This document shows, piece by piece, positions 36,334 to 46,718 of a stretch of 64,000 nucleotides of DNA. Made by a program: the position numbers and the translations under genes. This DNA is from Sambucus nigra. Taxonomy: Eukaryota; Streptophyta; Magnoliopsida; Dipsacales; Adoxaceae. The DNA is taken from contig OX422223.1 of the NCBI GenBank assembly GCA_949130495.1, forward strand, positions 72,786,751 through 72,850,750, read 5' to 3'. The first letter of the stretch is position 1. The number at the start of each line of letters is the position of its first letter. Under the pieces are notes generated by a model. It saw only the letters and a list, made by a program, of their open reading frames with translations, was not told the DNA's origin and did not search any database.

Positions 36334-36469
36334 TGGTCGGCATGGTGTGGAGGGTGCCATTCGGTAGTGGCACAAACTTTTGGGCTGCCTCGAGAAGGCA
36401 AAGGGTCAGTGCTGATCGGTAGGTGGGGGGTCGATGCCGATCGACATGACCCTTGGCATCCTATATAAA
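36334..36469 (+). promoter_or_regulatory. Promoter of the E3 PMD gene
   Basis: TGGTCGGCA (36334-36342), TGCCATTCGGTA (36355-36366), TGCTGATCGGTAGG (36410-36423) and ATGCCGATCGACA (36434-36446) precede TATATAAA (36462-36469), about 95 bp before the ATG. The cluster of imperfect TGCCGATCGGCA copies is shared with the LTR promoter and with the second antisense promoter. Confidence 0.75.
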
Positions 36470-36563
36470 GGGGGTGAATTCCCCTCATTTTTCACAGCTT
36501 CTTGCCCTCTCTCTTTCTACGATTTTCTTCTGCGAATCGTTATAGCATTCCAATCTCTAAAAA

Positions 36564-38659
36564 ATGGCCGCTTTTGTGAGAACTCAAGTACACCGGGAAT
36601 GGTTGGCTGTTGATGATTGGGAAAACGTGGAGTTGAGGGCCAGTGCGCCTCTTGCTTTGGGGAGAGAGAACTCTTTTGACGCATTAGAGCTGGTTACAGA
36701 TGAGCGGACCTTGCTGCGGGAGTCGTCGCATCATCACTCTTCGTGAGTGGTGAACCCTGGGGGTTATGTAGTAAAATGACTTTTAGCATTCATTTTTGAA
36801 GATTTTTCCCTTTTTTCTTAGATTCTGACAAGGTTTTTCTCTTTTGGCAGTCTGATGTTTCGTTGTCGAATATGCGTGCATGCGGGACGACGGGGCTTAA
36901 GGATGTCTGGGAGCATCTTCCACCTGTGGTGCGTTGGGTGGTATCATCAGCAGGTTTTGGGAGGTTGGCGTCTGTGCTAGATGAGACATCTCATTCAACA
37001 ACAATCTTATGTGCTCTGGGGGAGAGGTGGTGGGACACTACCCACACTTTTCATTTGGGTTTTGGGGAGATGACCGTAACTCCAATAGAAGTGCAGCAGC
37101 TGCTGGGGCTGGATTGTGATACGGAGAAGATAGGGGTGGATCTCTCTCTGTGGGTGAGGCTGGAGGCGGTGCGCGCGGTGCTTGGTGATGTGGGGAGGAT
37201 AGTTTCTAGGGACTACATTCGTTTATCGCTGCTGAAAGACATTTTATTGGGTAGAGTGGCCGATGGGGAGGATGGGCTACCGATGAGGCAGATGGACCAG
37301 TTGTTTATTTTGCTGGTGTTGGGGGGATTTTTGGTGGCATCGAGCGGTGACGTTGTCCACTTATGGTTTTTACCATCACTGAGGATGTTTTCGAACATCC
37401 CTCTTTATGATTGGGGGAGCCTGACTTTGGCGACCCTTTATTTCTCTTTGGATGCATTTAGTCGGTGCTTCCGACAGTCTTTCATTGGAGCCATGTATCT
37501 TCTTGAGGTATTCTTTAATTTGCGCATTTTCCTTTCATGTGTTCACATTTTCCTAATGCATCTATTTTTAATTGCGAAATTTTGTCTTTGGACGACGTGG
37601 TTATATGAGGTGATCGGGTGTAATACACAGCTGATCGATTTAAAGGACGAGAACATTGGGGACTTTTGTCAGTTGCATCGATGGCGCAAGGCCAATTGGC
37701 AGTCGAGGATGTCTCTCTCTCTAGAGGCGGTGCGTCAGGTCTTGAATGGCCTGACCAGTGACAGGGTAAGACTTTTTCTTCTTCAATATATGACCTTTGG
37801 GTGCTATGATTCCATTTTTCCTTATATTTTGCTGGGGATTTTTCAGGTGACCTTTTACCCTTGGGGGACAATTGTTCAGGACACTGGGTTGTTTGCTGGC
37901 ATATGAGTTTGGCCATTCTTGGTATCTTGGGGAGAGGGTGGTTCGTCAGATTACTGAGGGGGAGGTGGTGGTGCCACCTGCGAGGCCCCCTATGTCTACG
38001 AGGCGGGATCGTCTGCTACCAGAGGATGTGATGATCGCAGTGATGATTGGCGAGTCCTACCTGCTATACATCGATACGGCTATGCCGTATGATTATATGG
38101 ACTTTGTGACGAGCTGTCTGATAGCGCACAATATATATGATGCACTTCCCTTCCCTCCTGCGGGTTCGAGTAAGCCAGTGGGGTCCTCCTATAGTGGTGG
38201 CGGTCTGTCGACATCTGCAGCGGCGGCGACCTCGGAGGTCCCCTTTGTGCGGATGCATACTCCTTCATACAACATCCGACGGGATGATGGAAGGATGGTG
38301 CCTATGCTTCATCGTCCTCATGCGATGGACCCGGAGGAGTTGGGCTTGACATAGGAGGTTCTTCGCACTGAGATATATATTTTTTGCTCTTTTCTTTTCC
38401 TTTCTTTTCCTTTCTTTTGATCTTTTCAGCTTGATACTAATTTTTCCTTTTCTTGCAGCATGTCTGGGTGTCCACCACTTGGATGAGGGATATTAGGGAC
38501 TGGATATCTTCAGCAACTGCCCATATTCGGGATGCAGTTCCTGTTCCTTCCTGCTTGGTGTTGTTTGCCTCATCCAGGGAGGGGTCTGATTCAGGTAACG
38601 GTGGTGCGTCGTCTCTCCGTCGGGGAAAGAGAGAGCGTCGCAGAGGTGGAAGCTCTTAG
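36564..38659 (+). pseudogene. Plant mobile domain (PMD) gene of E3, five exons
   Basis: Exon 1 (36564-about 36742) encodes MAAFVRTQVHREWLAVDDWE. Exon 2 (36851-37507) holds the PMD signature: THTFHLGFGEMTVTPIEVQQL and LLGLDC at about residues 110-135, a DVVHLWFLPSL segment, then YDWGSLTLATLYFSLDAFSR. Exon 3 is 37610-37765 and exon 4 begins 37847, together reading LTSDR-VTFYPW like the LRPDQVTW-Y end of the domain. A frameshift near 37870-37905 moves to the frame YEFGHSWYLGERVVRQI, which runs to a TAG at 38352-38354. The last exon (about 38459-38659) ends in a basic RRGKRERRRG tail. The last donor reads AT where E2 has GT. Introns are short and start GT, end AG. The protein is probably nuclear by analogy with MAIN-type PMD proteins; its role in the element is unknown. 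Confidence 0.8.
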
Positions 38660-39017
38660 GAGAGAGGGCAAGCGAGAGAAAGAGTGAGAGAATGTGGGTT
38701 CGAGCTGAGTCCCATTTGTTTTTTTGCTTTTCTTTATTTTCCTGCAAAATGATGTAACACAAAAACATATATCTATGAAATGCAATGAAGTTTTTTTAGT
38801 ATCTTCTGTTAATGAATGAATTTCACATGCGCTTTTTACTTTGCTGTTGAGACCGAAAAAAGAAATATTTTGGGGATTTTGAAAGGAAGTTTTTTTTTTA
38901 AATGAGAATTCATATAAAGATGAAAGGGAGATTTTTGAAGTTCTGTTTGAGAAGATCAATTTATTTTGAGTTTTCTAAATTTTGACAAAAGAGGAAAAAA
39001 GAAAATTTCTAAAAGTA
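38660..39017. other. Spacer between the two antisense genes of E3
   Basis: AT-rich 3' flank of the PMD gene without coding potential; AATGCAATGAAG and AATGAATGAA near 38780-38820 could serve polyadenylation. Confidence 0.45.
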
Positions 39018-39025
39018 GGGGGTTG

Positions 39026-39188
39026 TTGATCGGCAAGCACCATGTCCTGCCTATCAGCAGGTCAGTCCAGTCCCATCAATTCAAAGCTTTGATTGGTACC
39101 CTCTTCAGCCTTTGGTACCTTGAGGGGTAGGATTTCCTCTAATTTTTAAAAGGGTTATGTCTTTTATGGGGGTTTGTAAGTATAAAAG
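39026..39188 (+). promoter_or_regulatory. Promoter of the second antisense gene of E3
   Basis: TTGATCGGCA (39026-39035) and CTGCCTATCAGCAGG (39047-39061) lie upstream of TATAAAAG (39181-39188). The ATG is at 39248. The layout matches E2 28888-29052. Confidence 0.7.
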
Positions 39189-39247
39189 AGGGGTAAGGGT
39201 GGACTTTTTCCTCACACCCTCACATTCCTACTTTCTTATTCTGTGAG

Positions 39248-40541
39248 ATGGCCCTCCCTAGTAGTGTTGAGTTTGCCAACTACCTCGAGACTTTGGAGGC
39301 GATGTGCTCCTATAACATCGACTACGATGCTTATAACATTCGTCGAGTTTCTTTATGGTATAATCGGCCCATAGAGTGGAACATGCTGATGGCGGCGGTA
39401 TAATTCTGGTAACCTGAAGACCATGTATTCCACTTTGGCTTAGAAGAAGTCTGTCCAACTTATGAGGAATTTTTTGCCATGTTGGGAATAAATCCCGGCG
39501 TTGCTGCGGCTCTGCCTGAGTTTTCCTGTTCTCCCCGGGAGTTATTGGCTGGGCTTCTTTGTATTTCGTCCTCAATGGCCAGATCACTGGTGGATGGAGG
39601 TATGATTTCTCTTCCAGCGGTGTTACGGTCCATGCATTTGTAGGAGGTTAGTGATGCAGAATATGCCGGAGCTGTCGTTCTATGCTTGGTATCAAAATTG
39701 TTGCTGGTGACGGGGGAGATACTGGTGGACCCACAACTTACAGCTATTACCTCATGGATGTCCTACCGTCGCAATCCTAAAGAGGTGATACTGGCGGAGA
39801 CTCTAAATGGCTTGGATGCCTGGCAAGAAGGTCGTTCTGAATTTATGAGGGGTAGCCCTTTCATGTTGTTCATGTGGTTGTCTGAAAGATTCCACCTGGT
39901 GACTCCTCCAGAATATCCTTTATCGGCTGTACCCAATTTATTTTCACGCCATTTCATCAGTGTTTCCCTTGATATTGAGAGATAGGAGAATTGGTTCGCG
40001 GAGCATGGGGCTCTAAATTTCTACTGGTCAGTTCCTTGGTGGGGACAGCTACTGCCTATTCTGGAACTGGGAGAATACTTGTATGTTCGGCTGGTTGGTT
40101 TCAGACATACCTCTTTTTATTTCCCTTGATGGCTTCTATGCCAATTTGGCTGGGAGCATATCGTGCCACCTCGGACACTAGACTTCTTTGCAGTAGAAGA
40201 TTTGACAGAATGTCTGTGCATGCGGCTTGGCTCTTTGTGAGAGAGTCGACGTCCGTCGACCCATCCCTCTTAGTCTGCTGGGAGATTTTGGCACATCCCT
40301 AGGGATTATATGAAGTGGTTGTGGAGGAGAGTAGTTAGCAAGATGTTGGAAGTGGAGACTGAAAAAATATGGCTTGCCTTATCTGATACCATGGAGGGAG
40401 GTGTGGTAGTTTTTTCTAAAGCTGGTTCGAGCCTATCAATACATGGAGCGTCTGCGGCACTCCATTCCGGTAGGGGAAGCTTGGGGACCCCAGGATGTAG
40501 ATGATGACGATGAAACGGGATCCTCTGGTAGTTGTGGGTAG
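39248..40541 (+). pseudogene. Second antisense gene of E3, function unknown (DUF7745-like?)
   Basis: From ATG 39248 the frame gives MALPSSVEFANYLETLEAM, YNIDYDAYNIRRVSLWYNRPIEWN, then VCPTYEEFFAMLGINPGVAA. After stops it continues with LLLVTGEILVDPQL, SWMSYRRNPKEVILAETLNGL, FMRGSPFMLFMWLSERFHL (39686-39985), WSVPWWGQLLPILELGEYLYV (about 40025), and the tail VGEAWGPQDVDDDDETGS ends at TAG 40539-40541. It is collinear with E2 29125-30409, and where both can be read the same residues are kept, so the gene was once under protein-level selection. I see no catalytic motif, signal peptide or clear membrane segment. The PTYEEF segment and length recall plant DUF7745-type proteins. It converges on the integrase end, 488 bp away. 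Confidence 0.65.
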
Positions 40542-40846
40542 GAATCTTTGAGAGTTTGTTTTTTATACTAGGGAATAAATTTGGGGATTTTATTTGGCTT
40601 TCTAGGAAGGTAGGGGGAAGGGAGTTATTCGATCCTATTCTTATGTAATTGTACTATAATTTCTTATTAATGAAATAAACAAGTTTTTGATCATCTAGAT
40701 GTGCCTTTTTATGGAATTTGTATTTTGAATTATCTACACAGATCGTTAAGGCATGCATAATCCTTTTGTTCAAGTATATGTTAAAGTGAACTGTCATTCT
40801 CAGAGATAATAAAAGAATAGGTTTTTGAGAAAAAGAAGGGGGTCGT

Positions 40847-40949
40847 GCTCATGTAAGAGGTATGAGCTGCCCATGTACCTCTGGGGGCATTTGAATTTTT
40901 TTTATTTTTATGAGAATGATTTTTACAGAGGATCAGGCCCACGTAGTTC
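40847..40949. promoter_or_regulatory. Hairpin plus ACGT module at the convergent gene ends (E3)
   Basis: GCTCAT (40847-40852) and ATGAGC (40862-40867) pair across a 9-nt loop. GCCCATGTACC (40869-40879, GCCTACGT-like) and CCACGTAGTTC (40939-40949) follow. The stem sequence differs from E2 but loop length and position are kept. The pol stop codon is 80 bp away at 41029-41031. Confidence 0.5.
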
Positions 40950-41028
40950 TGGGTAGAGGGAAATGAAGAGAGATTTTTTTTAGAATATAAGGGAGATGAG
41001 AAAAGTCGTAGCGCGCTGAGATTTTGGA

Positions 41029-42330
41029 CTAGCAATAAAATTTCTTGAGATGGTCCAGGTTGACAAGACGAGCCATTTCTTCTCCGTATAAGTCTGTGAG
41101 CATAGCGGCACCGCCGGACAAGATCTTCTTGACAATGTATGGGCGGCTCCAATTGGGTTTGAATTTCCCTTTGGGGTCCCAGATGGGATCTAATATTTCT
41201 TTAAGGGCTAAATCCCCTTCTTAGACACCTCGATCCTTGAATCTCTTAATAAATGAACGCGTTATTCGGCAATGGTACCGTTGTATGTGATACAGTGCTT
41301 TTAATCTCCTTTCATCCAGGAGTGATAGATCATCGAGGCATATTTGATGTCGATCCTCCTCACTGACCTTGCTTTCAAGCATGACGCGTAACGAGGGTAT
41401 TTCTAGCTCCACGGGTAGGACTGCTTCCATGCCATAGACTAGAGAGTAAAGGGTAGCCCCAGTAAAGGATCGGATCGAGGTTCGATAGCCCCAAGGGCGT
41501 AAGAGATTCGGTCGGCCGAATCTTGACAACTCTCGATCATCCTGCTGATGATGGATTTGAGGTTCTTGTTAGCGAATTCGACTGCACCATTGGTTTGAGG
41601 TCGGTAGGGAGAAGATTTGTTTCTATTGATCCTATACTCGTTGACCACTTCTGTGACTTTTGCCTTAAAATGCAATTCGTTATCTGATGATATCTCGTGC
41701 GGGACCCCATATCGACAGATGATGTTTTCTTGATGAATTTGGCCACTTTCTTGGGGTTTAGGACTGTGTATGACTTGGCTGTGACCCATTTGGTGAAGTA
41801 ATCAATGGCAACCAGGATGAACTCATGCCCGTTAGAGGCCTTAGGTGTAACCTTCCCTATAATGTCGATGCCCCAGGTGGAGAATGGTCAGGGAGAAGTT
41901 ATGTTGTATAATTCTCACGGAGGCAAGTGTTGAAGGCTGGAGAACTGTTGGCATGAAGGCATCTTCGGACATAGGTAGTGCAATCCTGGATCATGGTGGT
42001 CCAGTAGTAGCCTTGTCATATAATCTTCTTGGAAAGCATGTGATCGTTCATGTGGGGTCCGCATTCTCTGTTATGGATTCTTTGCATCACCTCTTCAATG
42101 TCAGCCCCTGCGATGCAGTGTAGATGGGTTCCATTGAAGTTTCTCTTAAACAGTGCTTTGTGACAGAGGATGTACAGGGCATCCAATCTTCGCAGGGTTG
42201 CCCGATCTTTCTTGTTGGAGCCCTCAGGATACCTAGCATGCTTGAGAAGGTGCCAGATATCATAATACCAGCAATTGGCTAGCTCGAGATCTTCTTTGGT
42301 GAAGAGCTCAATGTGGTAGTTATGTTTTGG
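41029..42330 (-). pseudogene. Integrase of E3
   Basis: Integrase performs strand transfer of the cDNA ends. Read on minus: a zinc-binding part (HLHCIAGADIEEVM, CGPHMNDHMLSKKI, YYWTTM) at about 42130-41970; the core with WGIDIIGKVTPKASNGHEF (first Asp, about 41860), ISSDNELHFK (second Asp) and PYRPQTNGAVEFANKN (Glu, about 41600). The GMEAVLPVELEIPSLRV region and a C-terminal chain ending LKKFYC stop at TAG 41031-41029. One stop near the zinc region and frameshifts at about 41745 and 41500 break it. The catalytic triad residues are all readable. Confidence 0.8.
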
Positions 42331-42429
42331 TTTATCTTATTTTTGGACCAAGAAGGGGGCTATTGTTATTCCTTAGGGCATGTCGACCATGGAGGCCAAG
42401 GTAGCAAGGTTATCGACTAGGTTATTCTT

Positions 42430-42987
42430 TGCTCGAGGTAGGTAGTGGAAGGAGATGTCTTGGAATTAAGAGGCTAGTTCTTCTAAGTGGGTGTGGAAGG
42501 GTTGAAGTTTCTCATCCTTGACTTTCCATTTACTGAGCACTTGACCAATGATGAGGGCAGAATCCCTGTAGACATCTAGGCAATGAATTCCTTTCTTGAG
42601 GGAAATTTTGAGGCCTACCGTATATGCCTCGTATTCAATCATGTTGTTGGTGTAGGAGAAATCCAATTTGATGGCGATGGGAGTGTGGGAGTCATCTAGG
42701 GCGATCAAAAGTATCCCAATGCCATATCCCTTTTTATTGGTCGCGCCATCAAAGAACATTTTCCATTGAAGGTAATCTTGAGCAGCATAGAAGATGTTTT
42801 CATCTGTGAATTTGGAGATCCAATCATCAGCCTCTTCCATGGGGTAGTCAGTGAGGTGGTCAGAGATGGTTCTTCCTTTCAGGGCTTTCTGTGTGATGTA
42901 TACGATATCAAACTCAGCTAAGAGAATCAACCATCGAGCCATTCAAATGGATAAGGCGAGTTTCTCAAGTAGGTACTTAATGGGGTC
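42430..42987 (-). pseudogene. RNase H of E3
   Basis: The open part (42942-42466, 158 codons) starts at the RT connection (ARWLILLAEFDIVYITQKALKG) and holds WKMFFDGATNKKGYGIGILL with the first Asp, NNMIEYEAYTVGLKISLKKGI with the Glu, and LDVYRDSALIIGQVLSKW with a further Asp. It ends FHTHLEELAS. A stop lies at 42943-42945, in the RT connection. The link to RT is broken at 42988 by the solo LTR. Confidence 0.8.
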
Positions 42988-44064
42988 TGAAAAGTGAGAC
43001 TGTATGATAATTGATTAAATTAATTCGCAAGTTTCCAATTAAACCTTATTTAATTAGAGTCTATATTTAAACCAAATAAATTCAGCCCCTAAACATGCAT
43101 TAAAACATCATAAGAAATTCAACCCATGCATGAAAAATAAAGACGACCGATATAAGGAAAAAAAAACTTTGAAGAATTCTCAAGACCTTTGACTTACATA
43201 CAACCTGATAATCGCCCACAAGTGTGTAATGCACAGTGCCTTCAGTAAATCTTCAAAGATACGAGAGATAACGAAATACCCTCCAGGCTTCGGTTCGTCA
43301 TCTCCGGCTCGTCCACACGCAGTATGACTACGCTCGGTATCCACCGATCAAAGATGGAGATCCCTTCTCTAAAGAGGTTGACCAAAATCAAAGTTGTTCT
43401 TAAACACCAAACAATTCACTAAAGCATATGGGAGTTTTGTGAATTGAAAACCAAAAAGGATTAAAACCCTAAAGGAAGAAGCCAAAAAGCTTTTCTGCTT
43501 TTGCAGTATTTTTGTTCGTCAAAACGCTGTCACTTCTTAATGAAAACGAAACCATAGAATGAGATTTTATAGAAAATCACGTCGCCTCGAAAACAGAGCT
43601 CATTCGAACGAGATCAGTAAGTCGCTCGAACGAAGGACAAATATCATTCGAACGAGATCTAATGAGATCCTATGTCATTTGAATGACAAAATTAGGTCGT
43701 TCAAATGACCTATCAAACGAGATTCCACGCCGACCTGTAGAAAATTTTGATAAGAATGCGTGGCCGCCAGTTTCGTATCTTTCTGATTTTTTATGAATTA
43801 GTTATGATTTTTCTACGGAAAGGTGTCCGAGAACAAATTATTTAGAAACATATTTTGTAAAAAATATCCCAAAAGCTCTAAGTGAAAAGTTAAGGTATTT
43901 AAAACATAGTCTTACCAAAGTAAACTTCGCGGAGTCTTGAATGATGAAGAACTTGAGTAATTTGGATCCGTCTTTGATGTTGATATCTCTTGAATGCTCT
44001 TCGACGGTGTAGCGGTATATGACATAATAAATTGATAATGGACCTATAAAAATATGTCCTTACA
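42988..44064 (-). mobile_element. Solo LTR (copia-like) inside the E3 pol gene
   Basis: It is 1,077 bp, begins TGAAAAGTGAGAC and ends TCCTTACA on +, and is flanked by GGGTC on both sides (42983-42987 and 44065-44069). Leaving out the insert and one GGGTC would keep the pol frame. It resembles the LTR at 61421-62420: the same TG(A) start, AATTAAATTAAT near the left edge, and a cluster of TTCGAACGA-type palindromes (43610-43735). The strand is taken from that relative, whose polypurine tract shows minus polarity. No internal sequence remains, as expected after LTR-LTR recombination. Confidence 0.85.
43607..43735. repeat. Cluster of TTCGAACGA-type palindromes
   Basis: CATTCGAACGAG (about 43612), CGCTCGAACGAA (about 43633), CATTCGAACGAG (about 43649), CATTTGAATGAC (about 43676) and CGTTCAAATGAC (about 43694) lie within 100 bp. 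They are imperfect copies of a TCGTTCGAACGA palindrome. Confidence 0.8.
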
Positions 44065-45350
44065 GGGTCCATTCGGGATACAAGTTTAATGGGGAAATTG
44101 AGCATGTAGTGTCTCAACTTTTGGGTGACCCCAACAAGCGCGACACATGCTTTTTCCATAGCGGTGTAGTTGAATTTCTATCCGGCCAATTTTTGACTGG
44201 CATAATAGATTACTCTTTCTTTGAGGGAATCTTCAAGGTATTGAGCTAGCAAAGCCCCAACTGCAGTGTCCATTATGGTTTAGTATAGGAGCAAGGGGAG
44301 ACCAGGCTGTGGTGGCATGAGTACTGGAGGTTGAGTCAGGTATTGTTTGATTCGATCGAAGGCCTCTTGGCAGGCCTCATTCCAAACTTTGGTTGAATCC
44401 TTTCGGAGGAGTTTGAAAATTGGTTCAAAAATAGAGGCGAGCTAGCTTATGAACCGACTAATGTAATGTAATTTCCCAAGGAAACCTCGGACCTCTTTCT
44501 CCGTTCGGGGAGGTGGAATCTCAAGTATGGATTTTAGCTTGGCAAGATCTGCTTCTATCCCTTTTTCACTGACCATGAATCCCAAGAGTTTTCTGTTTGT
44601 AATGCCGAAGACATATTTCTGTGGATTGAGTCTCATCTGATATTGTCCCAGTCGTTCGAAGAACTTTCGGAGAGAGAGAATATGACCTTCTCTAGTTTTG
44701 GATTTGATAATCATATCATCCACATAGACCTCGACTTCTTTGTGAATCAGATTATGCAGGATGGTCGTGGCAGCCCTCCGGTAGGTAGCCCCAGCATTCT
44801 TGAAACCAAATGGCATAATAGTGTAGCAAAAGGTTCCCCATGGGGTGATGAACATGGTTATTTCTTGATGATCTAGGTGCATTTTGATTTGGTTATATCC
44901 GGAAAACCCATCAACGAATGACTTAAGAGCATGAGCGGCTGTGTTTTTCACGATCATGTCGATATTGGGTAACGGGTAATCATTCTTTGGAGAGGCTTTG
45001 TTCAAATCCCAGTAGTCTACACACATCTGAACCTTCCCTCCTAATTTCGGTATAGGAACTATGCTGGATAACCATGTGGGATATTCGATCATGAAAATGA
45101 AACCCACGTTCATCTGTTTGACCACCTGTTCTTTAACTTTGAGTGACCATTCGGTGTGGAGCTTTCTTATATTTTTTTTAATCGGCTTGTAATCTGGAAA
45201 AGTGGGGATCTCATTGTGAGCAATTTCAGGATCAATGTCGGACATATTGTCATAGGACCATGCGAAGACATTCACAAATTCCTTCAATAATTCTTCGAGT
45301 TGACCACGCTTATGGTAGTCAAGGGTAGCCCCTATCCAAATCTCGCGCAG
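44065..45350 (-). pseudogene. Reverse transcriptase of E3
   Basis: RT makes element cDNA. The ORF at 45287-44442 (281 codons) is open through the whole palm and fingers. It has NVFAWSYDNMSDIDPEIA at the start, IEYPTWLSSIVPIPKLGGKVQMCVDYWDLNKA, the IMPFGFKNAGATYRRA helix, and the catalytic box VYVDDMIIKSK. RLNPQKYVFGI and KLLGFMVSEKGIEADLAK follow, ending HYISRFI. Downstream, the RT-RNase H connection (about 44440-44070) has stops and ends at the solo LTR. This is the best preserved domain in the window. Confidence 0.9.
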
Positions 45351-45839
45351 TTGGCTACTAGAACCGAGGTTAATAATAATAGTATCTTCTTTATTAACTT
45401 GAACGCGGTTATGTTGTTTGTTATTAACCTTATTTATATCAATTAAGAATTGTTCATTTGCAAAATCATCATCATCAAAAAAATTTATTAGAATCTAAAC
45501 AATTAATGTAAGGCACGACAAGATACTCAAAATCTTTGTTTATTTCATTGATAGGAAAAACAGTATTGAGAACCTCATCAAAGGAGGTCTCGATTACATT
45601 TGAGCAAGGATAGACAACATAAGAGGAAATGGGCTAAACATTGGGGTTAGGTGGGATTCCAATAGGTAGAACCGGCGCAACATGGCAGTTGTGGAGAGGT
45701 GTATCAGCAGCTTTAATCAAGTGGTATGGATCCAATGATGTAGTGATTGAATGAACCAAAGTGTTATCCCCAGTGTCTGTAAGTTGAATGAGTCCTCGGA
45801 TTTACTTTCCCCAGTCTTTTCAGCATTTTTGACGAGCGT
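45351..45839 (-). other. Linker between G-patch and RT in E3
   Basis: The stretch between the G-patch segment and RT is stop-rich on the minus strand, with acidic and Asn-rich pieces (FDDDDFANEQF near 45470). In Tat pol this linker is poorly conserved. Confidence 0.5.
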
Positions 45840-46304
45840 TTATACATGGCATTTAGAACTTTTGGACCATGGGTAGTTGTCTTCGAAAAAGATCTCCATT
45901 TCGAGCTTCATCTTTTTGTCTGTATGGTCATACCATGGTTCCGAGAAGCCGTAAAAGGGTAAGTCCTCGCCCACTTTGATGAATCGCCCATTTAAGGAGT
46001 CACCTGAGATGGTTTGGAGGCAGTTTAATCTTCTCTTTGGTCGAGACTGGCGGATTATTCTGAGCACTTGTTCTGATGGTTGATACCCCAAACCAAAAGG
46101 AGGGAAAGCTTTCTTCAGTTCAATGGGCTCAAGTATCCCTTGTTGTCTTTCTCCTAGCCCTAGTCTGGGCATGAAGTGCATGTTTTTGAACATCTGAATT
46201 ACATTGACGTTGCCATGGGGGTCGTATTCTGGACAAACACTTTCTTTAAAATCATACCCTGTCGGGAGTAGGAGTGGCTCAACTCGAAATTGTGATAGGA
46301 GCAT
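45840..46304 (-). pseudogene. G-patch segment of E3 pol
   Basis: The 154-codon frame has NVIQMFKNMHFMPRLGLGERQQGILEP, the glycine-rich G-patch-like motif that Tat elements carry after the protease, then KKAFPPFGLGYQPS and a linker to RT ending FEDNYPWSKS. One stop-bearing junction separates it from the protease frame at 46311. Confidence 0.7.
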
Positions 46305-46310
46305 ATCATT

Positions 46311-46718
46311 TTACCCGTGTCGTATCTCAAGAATTGGATTACTAGTACTAGCACCCTCGGTATTATCGTCGCCACCCAAAATGGTGATGACTCGTCCGTC
46401 GGTGAAGAACTTTAATTTCTGATGGATTGAGAAAGACACACCCTTGATACTGTGGAGCCAAGGTCGTCCGAGTAACAGGTTAAAACAAGCTGGAATGTCC
46501 ATAACTTGGAATTCAACGATGGGGTTTATAGGGCCAGCCCCTATTACAAGTTTTATGGATCCCATCACCTCCCAACGAGTATTATCGTAGGCACGTACGA
46601 CAGCGGAGGTTGGAACGAGATCAATTTTCTTCAGTCCTAAGCATTTGAAGGTTCTTAATGGGCAGACATTCAAGGAGGATCCATTATCGATAAGAGAGAG
46701 TGGTACAATTTCCCCCAT
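46311..46718 (-). pseudogene. Aspartic protease of E3
   Basis: The protease cleaves the gag-pol polyprotein. LSLIDNGSSLNVCPLRTF carries the catalytic D in a D-N-G context where D-[GD]-G/S is usual. DIPACFNLLLGRPWLHSIKG is the conserved hydrophobic-Gly flap of Tat proteases, followed by VSFSIHQKLKFFTDGRVITI. The frame is open for 135 codons. It is continuous in order with the gag frames upstream and the G-patch downstream. Confidence 0.8.

Noticed and set aside
37515..37916. Minus-strand open frames inside the PMD gene
   Set aside because: They are shadows of the + strand exons and cross introns without any motif.
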